This document shows, one piece after another, positions 38,240 to 46,254 of a stretch of 64,000 bases of DNA. Source of the DNA: Planctomycetales bacterium ZRK34. GTDB lineage: Bacteria; Planctomycetota; Phycisphaerae; Phycisphaerales; Zrk34. Made by a program: the position numbers and the translations under genes. Where the stretch lies: the NCBI GenBank assembly GCA_014873095.1, contig CP050848.1, forward strand, positions 4,647,850 to 4,711,849, in the 5' to 3' direction. Position 1 is the stretch's first letter, and each line of letters starts with the position of its first letter. Under the pieces are notes generated by a model that did no database searches, was not told the DNA's origin, and saw nothing but the letters and a program-made list of their open reading frames with translations.

Positions 38240-38833
38240 ATGAAATGGGACATTTTCCGAGCCCGACGTCATCCCGGGGGCTTCACGCTCATCGAGATGC
38301 TGGTCACGATCAGTATTATCGTGCTGCTGGTGGGGTTGCTGCTGCCGGTGTTGTCGGGCGCCCGGGAAGCCGCCAAGCGGACGGTGTGCCTGTCGAATCT
38401 CCGCCAGATCGGCGGGGCGATCGGTTTTTACAGCGACGATCACCACGGGCGCATCCCCGAGGTGCAGACGATCCCGGTCGATCCCTACGCGCCGACCATC
38501 ATGGATGAACTGGCGCGTTATCTGCCGCAGCCGGAGATTTACCACTGCCCGTCGGACCAGATTCTCTTTGCCGAACTGGGCACCAGCTACGAGTACTTCA
38601 TCGGGTTCTACTTCACGATGATCGACATCAGTCCCGGCGATCAGCAGGACGGCAAGAAGAATCAGCTTTACAAGTTTTTCTCGAACGTGCCCTCGATGGC
38701 CTACATCATGATCGACGCCGAGGTGAATCACGAAGGCGGGCCCGGCGGCACGGGTCGCAACGCCGTGTTCCTCGACGGCCACGCCGCGTGGTTCGCTCTG
38801 CCATCGCAAACCGCCGCCGCGGGAGGTCCATGA
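38240..38833 (+). CDS. Pseudopilin-like protein (second copy type)
   Basis: 197 aa. Prepilin signal [26 protein letters not shown] (residues about 13-38) and the following [35 protein letters not shown] are of the same family as 34007-34813. The late motif is [14 protein letters not shown]. It is translationally coupled to the next gene: its stop lies within ATGATG. Confidence 0.85.
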   Translation: MKWDIFRARRHPGGFTLIEMLVTISIIVLLVGLLLPVLSGAREAAKRTVCLSNLRQIGGAIGFYSDDHHGRIPEVQTIPVDPYAPTIMDELARYLPQPEIYHCPSDQILFAELGTSYEYFIGFYFTMIDISPGDQQDGKKNQLYKFFSNVPSMAYIMIDAEVNHEGGPGGTGRNAVFLDGHAAWFALPSQTAAAGGP

Positions 38834-39453
38834 TGAATCGCAAGACCGTCATCAGTCTGTTGATCGCCATCACGTGTCTTTCCGTCGGCGGGTATCTGAT
38901 CTACGACCATCGCGCTTCGATTCCGCCGGACCTGACATCCGCCTCGCCCGATGAACTGATCGCGTTCATGCTCAGCGATTACTTCAATCGGCTTTCTCCC
39001 GAAGACCAGCGGCGCTACACCGAGGCGGCGATGAAACGCTACGCCACGATGACCGACGAGCAGCGCGAACTCGTCGAAGCCCGCATCAAAACCATGCGCG
39101 AGGACAACCCCGAGCAGTTGCGTGAACAGGCCATGCGTGTGTGGAAGCAGTTCGTGGTCAACGAGGCTGAGCAGTATGTGCAACTGCCACCCGAGCAGCG
39201 CGGGGCGTGGCTCGACGGGCGCATCGCCATGTGGAAAGCGATGGGCGCCAACGGGCGCGGCCCCAAGGGTGAATCAGAAGAACGCCGCCGCGAACGGGAA
39301 AAACGCCAGAACGAACCGATCTCCATCGATAAACAGGAGAAGGTCATCACCTTCTTTCAGGATGAAGTCTTTCCTCGCACCAGTGCCCGCGAACGCGCGC
39401 TGGTGTTGACGCTCATACGTGACGCGGCGCCGAAAATGCGACCACAGGATTAA
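38833..39453 (+). CDS. Membrane-anchored helical protein of unknown function
   Basis: 206 aa. An N-terminal signal anchor (VISLLIAITCLSVGGYLIYD) precedes a highly charged helical domain (FNRLSPEDQRRYTEAAMKRYATMTDEQRELVEARIKTMREDNPEQLREQAM) and a very basic Arg/Glu stretch (SEERRREREKRQNEP). It resembles planctomycete proteins that accompany pseudopilins, but no named family is recognised. The ribosome site GGAGGT (38822-38827) favours the second ATG, at 38833. Its stop overlaps the asparagine synthase stop in TTAA. Confidence 0.75.
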   Translation: MNRKTVISLLIAITCLSVGGYLIYDHRASIPPDLTSASPDELIAFMLSDYFNRLSPEDQRRYTEAAMKRYATMTDEQRELVEARIKTMREDNPEQLREQAMRVWKQFVVNEAEQYVQLPPEQRGAWLDGRIAMWKAMGANGRGPKGESEERRREREKRQNEPISIDKQEKVITFFQDEVFPRTSARERALVLTLIRDAAPKMRPQD

Positions 39454-41291
39454 ACAGATTCGTCCGCCCTCCGGTGAAGCCACATCGACAGGCTGAGCAA
39501 GGCGAACAGCCGGTGGGTATGATCCCGCCGGCTCTGTTCGTGTTCGGTGATCATCGCCTGGATCGGGCCGCGCTTGATACCGATGGATTCAAGGTGCGGC
39601 GCGTCCAGCAGCCAGTTGGCCAGCATCGGTTTCAACGGCCCGCTGAACCACTGACCGATCGGCACGGCAAAGCCCATTTTGCGGCGTTTGCACACGTCCG
39701 CCGGCAGGTACCGCCGCGCGATCTTCCGCAGCATCGCCTTGGTTTTGCGACCCGGCATCAGCGTCTTCATCGGCGTCGCCAGCGCCGCTTCGACCACCTG
39801 TCGATCCAGCAGCGGGCTGCGCACCTCCAGCGCCACCGCCATCGACGCCCGATCGACCTTCCGCATCAGGTCCGCGGGCAGGTAATGATGCAGGTCCCAC
39901 CACCGCGCCCGGTCCGCCGGATCATTCAGGTCGTCGCGCTGCGGGCACAGCGACAGATCATTCGGCCAGGTCAGCGGTCGCATGCCGATCGCCTTGAGCT
40001 GCTCATCGTCGAACAACCGCACCATCGAGAAGTATCGCATCGCCTCGTTGTCGTATCGCGCCGCTTCGATCAACCGCCGCAGTCGCGCCGAGTGCGACTT
40101 CTGCTCGCCGCCGAGGCGCGACACCGGCGCCTTACTGATCCACCATCCGTGTTTGGCCAGCAGCCGCAGCGCCACGTAGCGTTCATACCCGCCGAACATC
40201 TCATCGCCGCCGTCGCCGGACAGCGCGACCGTCACGTGCTGACGCGCCGCTTTGCTCAGCCAGTACGTCGGCAGAATCGACGAGTCCGCCAGCGGCTCGC
40301 CCATCGTGTCGATCAGCAATTGCAGATCGCTTTCAACATTCGGCTCCGCCCGCAGCACGCGATGTTCAGCCCCGATGTGATCGGCGACCTTCTGCGCCCA
40401 GGGCCCTTCGTCATACGCCGCCTCGGGCATGGACACGCTGAACGTTCGCAGGTGTTGACCGCGCGAAGCAAGCTGCTTCTGCGCGATCGCCGCGATCAGC
40501 GAGCTGTCGATCCCGCCGCTTAAAAAACAACCCAGCGGAACATCCGCTTCCAGCCGCGTTTCGACGGCCTGTTCGATCAGCGTGACGAATTCGTTTTCGC
40601 CGGCCGGTGTTCTGCGAGCGCCCGCCGACAGCCTCGGCGTGTCGTTGCGATTCGCGCCCAGGCGCAGCCACTGCAACGGCGCCAACTCGCGGATACCTTC
40701 TGAAAGCGTGAAGCTCTCGGTATAGCCGAAGCTCAGATACTGACGCAGCGCATCGCGGTCGAGGTTGAGTTTGCGCCCGCCGCCCGAAGCAATTCCCGCC
40801 TGCACCGCCGCCTCCGTCGAGGCGAACACGATGCGACTGTCGTCATGCCAGATGTACAGCGGTTTCTTGCCTACCGCATCGCGGATCAGAAACATCTCCT
40901 TTTGCTCGGCGTCCCAGATCACGAACGCGTACATCCCCGACAGTTTTTCCTGCAGCCGCTCACCCCAACGACGATAGCCGTGCAGCAGCACCTCGGTGTC
41001 GGAATGATCCGTGGTGAAGTTTGCGCCGGCATCGCTCAACTTGCGGCGCAGTTTGCGGTGGTTGTAGATCTCGCCGTTGAAGACGACGGTCAGCGGGCCG
41101 TCGGTCATCGGTTGAGCGCCGCCGGCGCGGTCGATGACGGCCAGGCGGGTGTGCACCAGACCGACGGGGCCTTCAGCAAAAATCCCAGAACCATCCGGCC
41201 CGCGGCAGGCCAGGGCGCGCTGCATCGCCTCGAGCGCAGCCCGCTCGACGGGTTGGTTGTCGAATCGCAAGATGCCGCCGAGGCCGCACAT
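39450..41291 (-). CDS. asnB: Glutamine-hydrolysing asparagine synthase
   Basis: 613 aa. Cys2 is the N-terminal nucleophile (MCGLGGILRF) of the glutaminase domain, with RGPDGSG, FNGEIYNHRKLR and the EVLLHGYR segment. The synthetase domain has the ATP-binding SGGIDSS (about 258) and ALSGDGGDEMFGGYERY (about 352). Members of this family occur both in amino acid metabolism and in exopolysaccharide/exosortase loci. With sorted surface proteins in this genome either is possible, but no polysaccharide genes lie next to it. Confidence 0.92.
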   Translation of the reverse strand: MCGLGGILRFDNQPVERAALEAMQRALACRGPDGSGIFAEGPVGLVHTRLAVIDRAGGAQPMTDGPLTVVFNGEIYNHRKLRRKLSDAGANFTTDHSDTEVLLHGYRRWGERLQEKLSGMYAFVIWDAEQKEMFLIRDAVGKKPLYIWHDDSRIVFASTEAAVQAGIASGGGRKLNLDRDALRQYLSFGYTESFTLSEGIRELAPLQWLRLGANRNDTPRLSAGARRTPAGENEFVTLIEQAVETRLEADVPLGCFLSGGIDSSLIAAIAQKQLASRGQHLRTFSVSMPEAAYDEGPWAQKVADHIGAEHRVLRAEPNVESDLQLLIDTMGEPLADSSILPTYWLSKAARQHVTVALSGDGGDEMFGGYERYVALRLLAKHGWWISKAPVSRLGGEQKSHSARLRRLIEAARYDNEAMRYFSMVRLFDDEQLKAIGMRPLTWPNDLSLCPQRDDLNDPADRARWWDLHHYLPADLMRKVDRASMAVALEVRSPLLDRQVVEAALATPMKTLMPGRKTKAMLRKIARRYLPADVCKRRKMGFAVPIGQWFSGPLKPMLANWLLDAPHLESIGIKRGPIQAMITEHEQSRRDHTHRLFALLSLSMWLHRRADESV

Positions 41292-41353
41292 GCGGCAAGG
41301 ATAGATTCAAATCACCCCGCATACAAAATTCCGCCAAAAAAATCACAATCTTT

Positions 41354-41381
41354 GTAACACCCGCCCCGGCGGCCGCGTCTA
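41354..41381 (+). promoter_or_regulatory. ECF-like promoter before the TlpA gene
   Basis: GTAAC (41354-41358), 17 bp, then CGTCTA (41376-41381) resembles an ECF promoter (AAC at -35, CGTC at -10), about 58 bp before the start codon. It was read by eye from a single site, so confidence is low. Confidence 0.3.
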
Positions 41382-41439
41382 AACTTTCAGTAGCGTTGTA
41401 CTCGCAGGCACACCGGACATCCCCACGGAGACTCACACC

Positions 41440-41931
41440 ATGAAACGTCAATTGATCTTCTTCACGCTGGCCATCGCGGTGATCGCGCTTGGCCTGAACA
41501 TCGCCGATGCCGCCAACAAGCCCACGCTGGAAGGCGTGAACCTCGGCACGTATGTGACCGGCCCGAAAGTCAGCGCCGATGATCTCAAAGGCAAGGTCGT
41601 TGTGTTCGAATACTGGGGCGATCGTTGCCCGCCGTGCCTGCGTTCGATCCCGCACATGACCTCCCTGGCCGCCGAGCACGGTGACAAGGTCGTCTTCGTC
41701 GCCAACCAGGTTTGGACCAAGGACGTCGACGCCGCCGCTAAGGCGTGGAAGGGCAAGGCCAAGAACGATCTGGTCAGCGTGGTCAATCACGGCGCGCTGC
41801 CGGGCGCGAAGGTCAAAGGCGTTCCGCATGCGTTCGTGTTCAACGCCGCTGGCGAAATGGTCTGGAGCGGTCACCCGATGAGCGGCCTGGACAAGGCGAT
41901 CGACAAGGCGCTGGCCCAGGGCAGTGTCTGA
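41440..41931 (+). CDS. TlpA-like periplasmic thioredoxin
   Basis: 163 aa. Signal peptide to about residue 24 (IALGLNIADA), then a thioredoxin fold with the redox site CPPC in YWGDRCPPCLRSIPHM (about 64-67) and the cis-proline region VKGVPHAFVFNAAGEMVWSG. It is a thiol-disulfide exchange protein acting in the periplasm, for example reducing apocytochrome c or copper-site cysteines; the link to this window's cytochromes is inference. It is a single-gene unit. Confidence 0.87.
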   Translation: MKRQLIFFTLAIAVIALGLNIADAANKPTLEGVNLGTYVTGPKVSADDLKGKVVVFEYWGDRCPPCLRSIPHMTSLAAEHGDKVVFVANQVWTKDVDAAAKAWKGKAKNDLVSVVNHGALPGAKVKGVPHAFVFNAAGEMVWSGHPMSGLDKAIDKALAQGSV

Positions 41932-41939
41932 TGCTTACT

Positions 41940-42069
41940 CCCTCTCCCTGCGGGAGAGGGTTGGGGTGAGGGCGGACTGTAGTCCAGTATGTGCTGCCGG
42001 TTGCAGTTTGCATTCACAGCCACCCTCACCCGGCCCTTCGGGCCGACCTCTCCCGGTGGGAAAGGTGAA
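41940..42069. repeat. CCCTCTCCC/GGGAGAGGG multi-hairpin repeat
   Basis: CCCTCTCCC (41940-41948) and GGGAGAGGG (41952-41960) make a tight hairpin. TTGGGGTGAGGG after it pairs with CCCTCACCC near 42023, enclosing a unique segment, and GGCCCTTCGGGCC (about 42032-42044) adds another hairpin. This looks like a dispersed intergenic repeat rather than gene-specific sequence. Confidence 0.75.
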
Positions 42070-42076
42070 GACAAAT

Positions 42077-42116
42077 AAAAACGCGCGACGTGTGAAGCGT
42101 CGCGCGTTTTTTTTTA
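42077..42116. terminator. Strong bidirectional intrinsic terminator
   Basis: A perfect 10-bp stem ACGCGCGACG (42081-42090) and CGTCGCGCGT (42098-42107), with an A-run to its left and nine T to its right. It ends both the TlpA gene and the convergent aspS. Confidence 0.92.
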
Positions 42117-42137
42117 TTGGGTGATGCCGGTGGTCGA

Positions 42138-43916
42138 TCAGACCGCCTTGTCCGGGGCGTGATGGGTCTGCACGCGGAGCGACAGTTCATCAAGCTGGGC
42201 CAGGTCGACTGTCGACGGCGCTTCGGTCATCAGGTCCGCGCCGTTCTGGGTTTTGGGGAAGGCGATGACGTCGCGGATGTTGGTCGTGCCGCACAGGTGC
42301 ATGACCATGCGGTCCAGGCCGATGGCCAACCCGCCGTGCGGCGGGGCGCCGAACTTCAACGCGTCCAGCAGGAACCCGAACTTCGCCTTGGCGGCTTCGT
42401 CGTCGATGCCGAGCAGGTTGAAAATTTTCTGCTGCACCTGCGGGCTGTGAATACGAATCGACCCGCCGCCGAGTTCCGACCCGTTGAGCACGAGGTCGTA
42501 GGCCTTGGAGCGGACGGCCCCGGGGTCGGATTCCAGCAGGGCGAGGTCTTCATCCGACGGCGCGGTGAACGGGTGGTGCAGGCTGTCCCAGCGCTTCTGC
42601 TCGTCGTTGTATTCGATCAGCGGGAAGTCCACGACCCACAGCCACTTCCACTGGCCCGGCTCGATCATTTTCAACTCGTGCGCCAGCTTGACGCGCAGCT
42701 CGCCAAGCACGCGGGCGACGACCGACTTCTTATCCGACACGCCAAAGCAGATCAGGTCGCCGTCATCAGCGCCGAGCTTCTCGATCAGCGCCCCGGCAAT
42801 CGGTTCGATGAACTTCGCCACGCCCGTGGCGACGGTGCCGTTTTCCACCTTGCAGATCGGCAGCCCGCCTGCGCCGAACTGCTTGACCCACTCGGCCAGC
42901 CCGTCGGTCTGCTTGCGCGTCAGCGTGGCGCCGCCCGGCACGCGGATGGCCTTGACCTGTCCGCCGGCGGCGATCGAGCCGGTGAAGACCTTGAACTCGG
43001 TCTGCGAGGCCAGGTCGGTCACGTCGATCAGTTCCATCGAGAATCGAAGGTCCGGGCGGTCGGACCCGAACCGGTCCATCGCCTCGGCATAGGTCATCCG
43101 CTGCACCGGCGGGACATCGATGTCGGCGACCTGTTTCCAGATGCGGCGGACGAGCCCTTCGACGGTGTTCATCACGTCGTCCTGATCCACGAACGACATC
43201 TCGAGATCGAGCTGGGTGAATTCCGCCTGGCGGTCGGCCCGGGGGTCTTCATCGCGGAAGCAGCGCACGATCTGCACGTACTTCTCGAGCCCGGCCACCA
43301 TCAGAATCTGCTTGAAAAGCTGCGGGCTCTGCGGCAGTGCATAAAACGACCCGGCATGCAGGCGCGACGGCACGAGAAAGTCACGCGCGCCTTCGGGGGT
43401 CGAGCGGCAGAGGAAGGGCGTTTCGACTTCGTAGAAACCTTCCTCGTCGAAGTAGTCGCGCATGATCTTGGTCACGCGGTGGCGCGTGCGGAGAATCTTC
43501 TGCATCGCCGGGCGGCGCAGGTCGAGGTAGCGGTACTTGAGGCGTTGAGCCTCGCCGACCTTGCCCGCCTCGTCGGGGGTGAACGGCGGGGTCTCGGCCT
43601 TGTTGAGAATCTCCAGCGTGTCGCAATCGACTTCGATCGCGCCGGTGGCGAGCTTCGGATTGGCCATGCCTTCGGCACGGGGGACGACCTTGCCGGTCGC
43701 GGCGATCACATCTTCGTTGCGGAGCTTGTCCGCCAGGTCGTGGGCTTCCTTGTTTTCGGGATGGAACACGAGCTGGGTGAGGCCCTCTCGATCGCGGAGG
43801 TCGATGAAGATGACGCCGCCGTGGTCCCGGTAGCTGTTGACCCATCCGGCGACCGTGGCGGTCGAGCCGGCGTCGGTGTCACGAAGTTGTCCGCAGTGAT
43901 GCGTGCGTTTGAGCAT
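42138..43916 (-). CDS. aspS: Aspartyl-tRNA synthetase
   Basis: 592 aa, bacterial-type class II synthetase. An OB-fold anticodon domain (VAGWVNSYRDHGGVIFIDLRDREGLTQLVF) is followed by class II motif 1 (EGFYEVETPFL), FLVPSRLHAGSFYALPQSPQLFKQILMVAG, motif 2 (RCFRDEDPRADRQAEFTQLDLEMSF), a bacterial insertion domain and motif 3 (GLAIGLDRMVMHLCG). The full normal length is present. It charges tRNA-Asp in the cytoplasm. Whether it is the discriminating or Asx-charging type is not decided here. Confidence 0.96.
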   Translation of the reverse strand: MLKRTHHCGQLRDTDAGSTATVAGWVNSYRDHGGVIFIDLRDREGLTQLVFHPENKEAHDLADKLRNEDVIAATGKVVPRAEGMANPKLATGAIEVDCDTLEILNKAETPPFTPDEAGKVGEAQRLKYRYLDLRRPAMQKILRTRHRVTKIMRDYFDEEGFYEVETPFLCRSTPEGARDFLVPSRLHAGSFYALPQSPQLFKQILMVAGLEKYVQIVRCFRDEDPRADRQAEFTQLDLEMSFVDQDDVMNTVEGLVRRIWKQVADIDVPPVQRMTYAEAMDRFGSDRPDLRFSMELIDVTDLASQTEFKVFTGSIAAGGQVKAIRVPGGATLTRKQTDGLAEWVKQFGAGGLPICKVENGTVATGVAKFIEPIAGALIEKLGADDGDLICFGVSDKKSVVARVLGELRVKLAHELKMIEPGQWKWLWVVDFPLIEYNDEQKRWDSLHHPFTAPSDEDLALLESDPGAVRSKAYDLVLNGSELGGGSIRIHSPQVQQKIFNLLGIDDEAAKAKFGFLLDALKFGAPPHGGLAIGLDRMVMHLCGTTNIRDVIAFPKTQNGADLMTEAPSTVDLAQLDELSLRVQTHHAPDKAV

Positions 43917-44001
43917 GGTCGAAATCTCTAAGGATATTCAGGGGTAAAGATCGGCCATGATACCCGTAAAACCCCTGTCTGGCGAGTCTCGAAAGGCGAT
44001 T

Positions 44002-44076
44002 AACCGCAGAGGTCGCAGAGGACGCAGAAAGGGAATGAAAAGAATCATCTCCGCGATCTCTGCGTTCTCTGTGGTT
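44002..44076. repeat. Inverted repeat of the CGCAGAGGACGCAGAG type, copy 1
   Basis: AACCGCAGAGGTCGCAGAGG (start of arm 44002-44028) and its imperfect inverted copy at 44048-44076 (ending TCTCTGTGGTT) flank a 19-nt centre. A relative is found at 57224-57313. It lies between the deaminase gene and aspS and probably forms a transcript hairpin. Confidence 0.8.
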
Positions 44077-44083
44077 CAAATTC

Positions 44084-44524
44084 TTAGAGTTCCCCGATGT
44101 CTTCGTTCCAGAGCTGGGGATTGGCCGCGATGAACTGGCGCATGAGGTCTTTGCACTCGTCGAGGCCGAGGTCGACGACCTCGATGCCGTGGCTGCGCAT
44201 GAACTCCGGGGCCCCGGGGAAGGTTTCGGATTCGCCGACGACGACCTTGGGAATCTCAAACTGCACCGCCGCCCCCGAGCAGAGGTAACAGGGCATCAGC
44301 GTGGAGTACAGCACGCAATCGCGGTAGCTGCCGACGCGGCCGGCGTTGCGGAGGCAGTCGATCTCGGCGTGGGTGATCGGGTCGCCGTCCTGGACGCGGC
44401 GGTTGTGACCCCGGCCGATAATCTCGTCGTTCTTCACGAGCACGGAGCCGATCGGAATCCCGCCCTCGGTCAGCCCCTTGCGGGCCTCCTCGATCGCCGC
44501 CGCCATGTAAGGATCGGTGTTCAT
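44084..44524 (-). CDS. Yeast-type cytosine deaminase
   Basis: 146 aa. Zinc-site motifs THAEIDCLRNAG (His, catalytic Glu) and MPCYLCSGA (two Cys). The deaminase fold begins EEARKGLTEGGIPIGSVLVKNDEIIGRGHN. The C-terminus LMRQFIAANPQLWNEDIGEL closely matches the end of fungal cytosine deaminase (Fcy1: KQFIDERPQDWFEDIGE), and VVGESETF matches its VVGENVNF. Predicted to deaminate cytosine to uracil for pyrimidine salvage. The start is the ATG at 44524. It is encoded upstream of aspS on the same strand, separated from it by a repeat. Confidence 0.87.
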   Translation of the reverse strand: MNTDPYMAAAIEEARKGLTEGGIPIGSVLVKNDEIIGRGHNRRVQDGDPITHAEIDCLRNAGRVGSYRDCVLYSTLMPCYLCSGAAVQFEIPKVVVGESETFPGAPEFMRSHGIEVVDLGLDECKDLMRQFIAANPQLWNEDIGEL

Positions 44525-44581
44525 CGCATCGATGATACCCGGCGAGAAAGTCACGGCAAAGTCGACTATGCTAATAACACT

Positions 44582-45016
44582 ATGACCCAGGCTGAGCCCA
44601 AAAGTCTGCAGGAGATCGTCAGCGCGACGCGCTATCCGCTGGATGCGTTTCACTTCGTGCGTCGCGGGCTGGACTTTGCCGTCCATCGCATTCATCAGAA
44701 TCCCGAAGCCCTGACCGAACAGCAGCGCCACATCAGCGGGCAGCAGCTTTCCGAAGGCCTGCGTGATTTCGCCATCGAGCAGTACGGCTGGATGGCCCGC
44801 ACCGTGCTCACGCGATGGAACATCCACCGCACCGAAGACTTCGGCCACATCGTTTTCGCCATGGTCGACGGCGGGTTGATGCAGGCGACCGAGCGCGACA
44901 CGATCCGTGATTTCGATGCCGTGTTCGACTTTGACGCAGCGTTTGACGTGCCGGTGAATCTGGAAGGCGTGCCGGCCGAGGGCGTTGAGCCCGATCCGGT
45001 GTCTCAGCAGGATTAA
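44582..45016 (+). CDS. Minf_1886 family protein (Verrucomicrobia/Planctomycetes-restricted)
   Basis: 144 aa, soluble. SLQEIVSATRYPLDAFHFVRRGLDFAV, the LSEGLRDFAIEQYGWMARTVLTRWNIHRTEDFGHIVFAMVDGGLMQATERDTIRDFDAVFDFDAAF core and the Trp/His pattern match the family named after Minf_1886, known mainly from planctomycetes and verrucomicrobia. The function is unknown. It begins 57 bp from the divergent deaminase gene and is 6 bp upstream of the AI-2E-type transporter gene, so probably co-transcribed. Confidence 0.85.
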   Translation: MTQAEPKSLQEIVSATRYPLDAFHFVRRGLDFAVHRIHQNPEALTEQQRHISGQQLSEGLRDFAIEQYGWMARTVLTRWNIHRTEDFGHIVFAMVDGGLMQATERDTIRDFDAVFDFDAAFDVPVNLEGVPAEGVEPDPVSQQD

Positions 45017-45022
45017 CGCGTT

Positions 45023-46156
45023 TTGACCGACCCTTCATCAGACAAGTCCGGGTGCTGGTGCGATCGTCCCTTGTGGAACTTCCGCTTTGTGCGCGAGTTG
45101 TTCTTCATCGCGCTGGTCGTGTTCATCATCTGGTTCGGGTATCAGCTGCAGGCGATCTTCACCCCTGTGCTGATCGGCCTGGCGCTGGCCTACCTGTTTC
45201 ATCCGCTGATCACGTACTGCCATCGCCGGTGGAAGATGCCGCGCCCGGTGACGATCTCGATTCTGCTGGCGGTGCTGGGCATCGGCGGGATGATCGTCGT
45301 TGTCTGGCTTGGGCCGAAGTTCATCGGGCAGCTTGTTGAACTCGCCAAAAACATGCCGCAATACGCCAAGACGCTGGCGGATCGCTACGAGATCAACGTC
45401 GACCAGCAGATCAACGAAATCGCCGATCAGATCAGTCAAGACCCCGGCGCGTTTCTGGCAGGCAAGGTGACGATGCTGCTGGCCGGGACGGGCCAGGCGC
45501 TCGGCGTGCTCGGGTCGGTCCTCGGGACCAGCATGTACATCGTCGTGACGATGATGCTGATTCCGGTGTACTTCTTTTTCTTTGCGTGGCAGTTCGGTCC
45601 GCTGGTCGAATACTTCGAGCAGTTCATCCCCGCTTCGCACCGCGATGAGACGCTGCGCATCCTTGGCCGAATGGACGAGGTGGTGGCGACGTTCTTCCGC
45701 GGACGGGTGATCATCGCGATCATCATGGGGTTCATGTTTTCGATCGGGTGGTGGTGGTTCAACGTGCCGTACTGGTTTTTGCTGGGCATGGGCAGCGGGC
45801 TGTTGAGCCTGGTGCCGTACGCGTCGGTGGTGGGGTGGCCGGCGGCGGTGGCGTTGAAGTGGTTGTCGGTGACGACGGGCAACGATGCGCCGGGGTTTGA
45901 ACTGTGGGCGGTGGTGATCTGGCCGAGCGTGGTGTACTTCGTGGTGCAGGCGCTGGAGGGCTGGGTGCTGACGCCTTGGATTCAGGGTAAAAGCCTGGAC
46001 ATGAGCGTGGTGACGATTCTGATCGTGGTGTTCATCGGCGGGGCGGTCGGGGGGTTGTACGGCCTGCTGCTGTGCATTCCGGCGGCGGCGTGCATCAAGA
46101 TTCTGATGGTCGAAGCGGCGCTGCCGCGCCTGCGTCAGTGGGCCGCGGAAAATTGA
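45023..46156 (+). CDS. AI-2E family transporter
   Basis: 377 aa with about eight helices: LFFIALVVFIIWFGYQLQAIFTPVLIGLALAYLFHPLI, ISILLAVLGIGGMIVVVW, a central charged loop, then MYIVVTMMLIPVYFFFFAW and EGWVLTPWIQGKSLDMSVVTILIVVFIGGAVGGLYGLLLCIPAAA, the family's diagnostic C-terminal region. Members export autoinducer-2 or act as Na+/H+ antiporters; the substrate here is unknown. The start is uncertain: I use TTG at 45023, 6 bp after the previous stop, and other starts lie within 70 bp. Confidence 0.85.
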   Translation: MTDPSSDKSGCWCDRPLWNFRFVRELFFIALVVFIIWFGYQLQAIFTPVLIGLALAYLFHPLITYCHRRWKMPRPVTISILLAVLGIGGMIVVVWLGPKFIGQLVELAKNMPQYAKTLADRYEINVDQQINEIADQISQDPGAFLAGKVTMLLAGTGQALGVLGSVLGTSMYIVVTMMLIPVYFFFFAWQFGPLVEYFEQFIPASHRDETLRILGRMDEVVATFFRGRVIIAIIMGFMFSIGWWWFNVPYWFLLGMGSGLLSLVPYASVVGWPAAVALKWLSVTTGNDAPGFELWAVVIWPSVVYFVVQALEGWVLTPWIQGKSLDMSVVTILIVVFIGGAVGGLYGLLLCIPAAACIKILMVEAALPRLRQWAAEN

Positions 46157-46254
46157 AGTAAAACTCCGTAAATACCGACTGATTATGCCCGGGTGATTTT
46201 GGGGGCTCCACCGATGTGGCATCATCTTCACCGGTCCATTATCATCTCCGGACT

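Noticed and set aside
42117..43931. A 604-codon frame antisense to aspS
   Set aside because: AspS has all class II synthetase motifs at full length; the opposite frame has no recognisable features.
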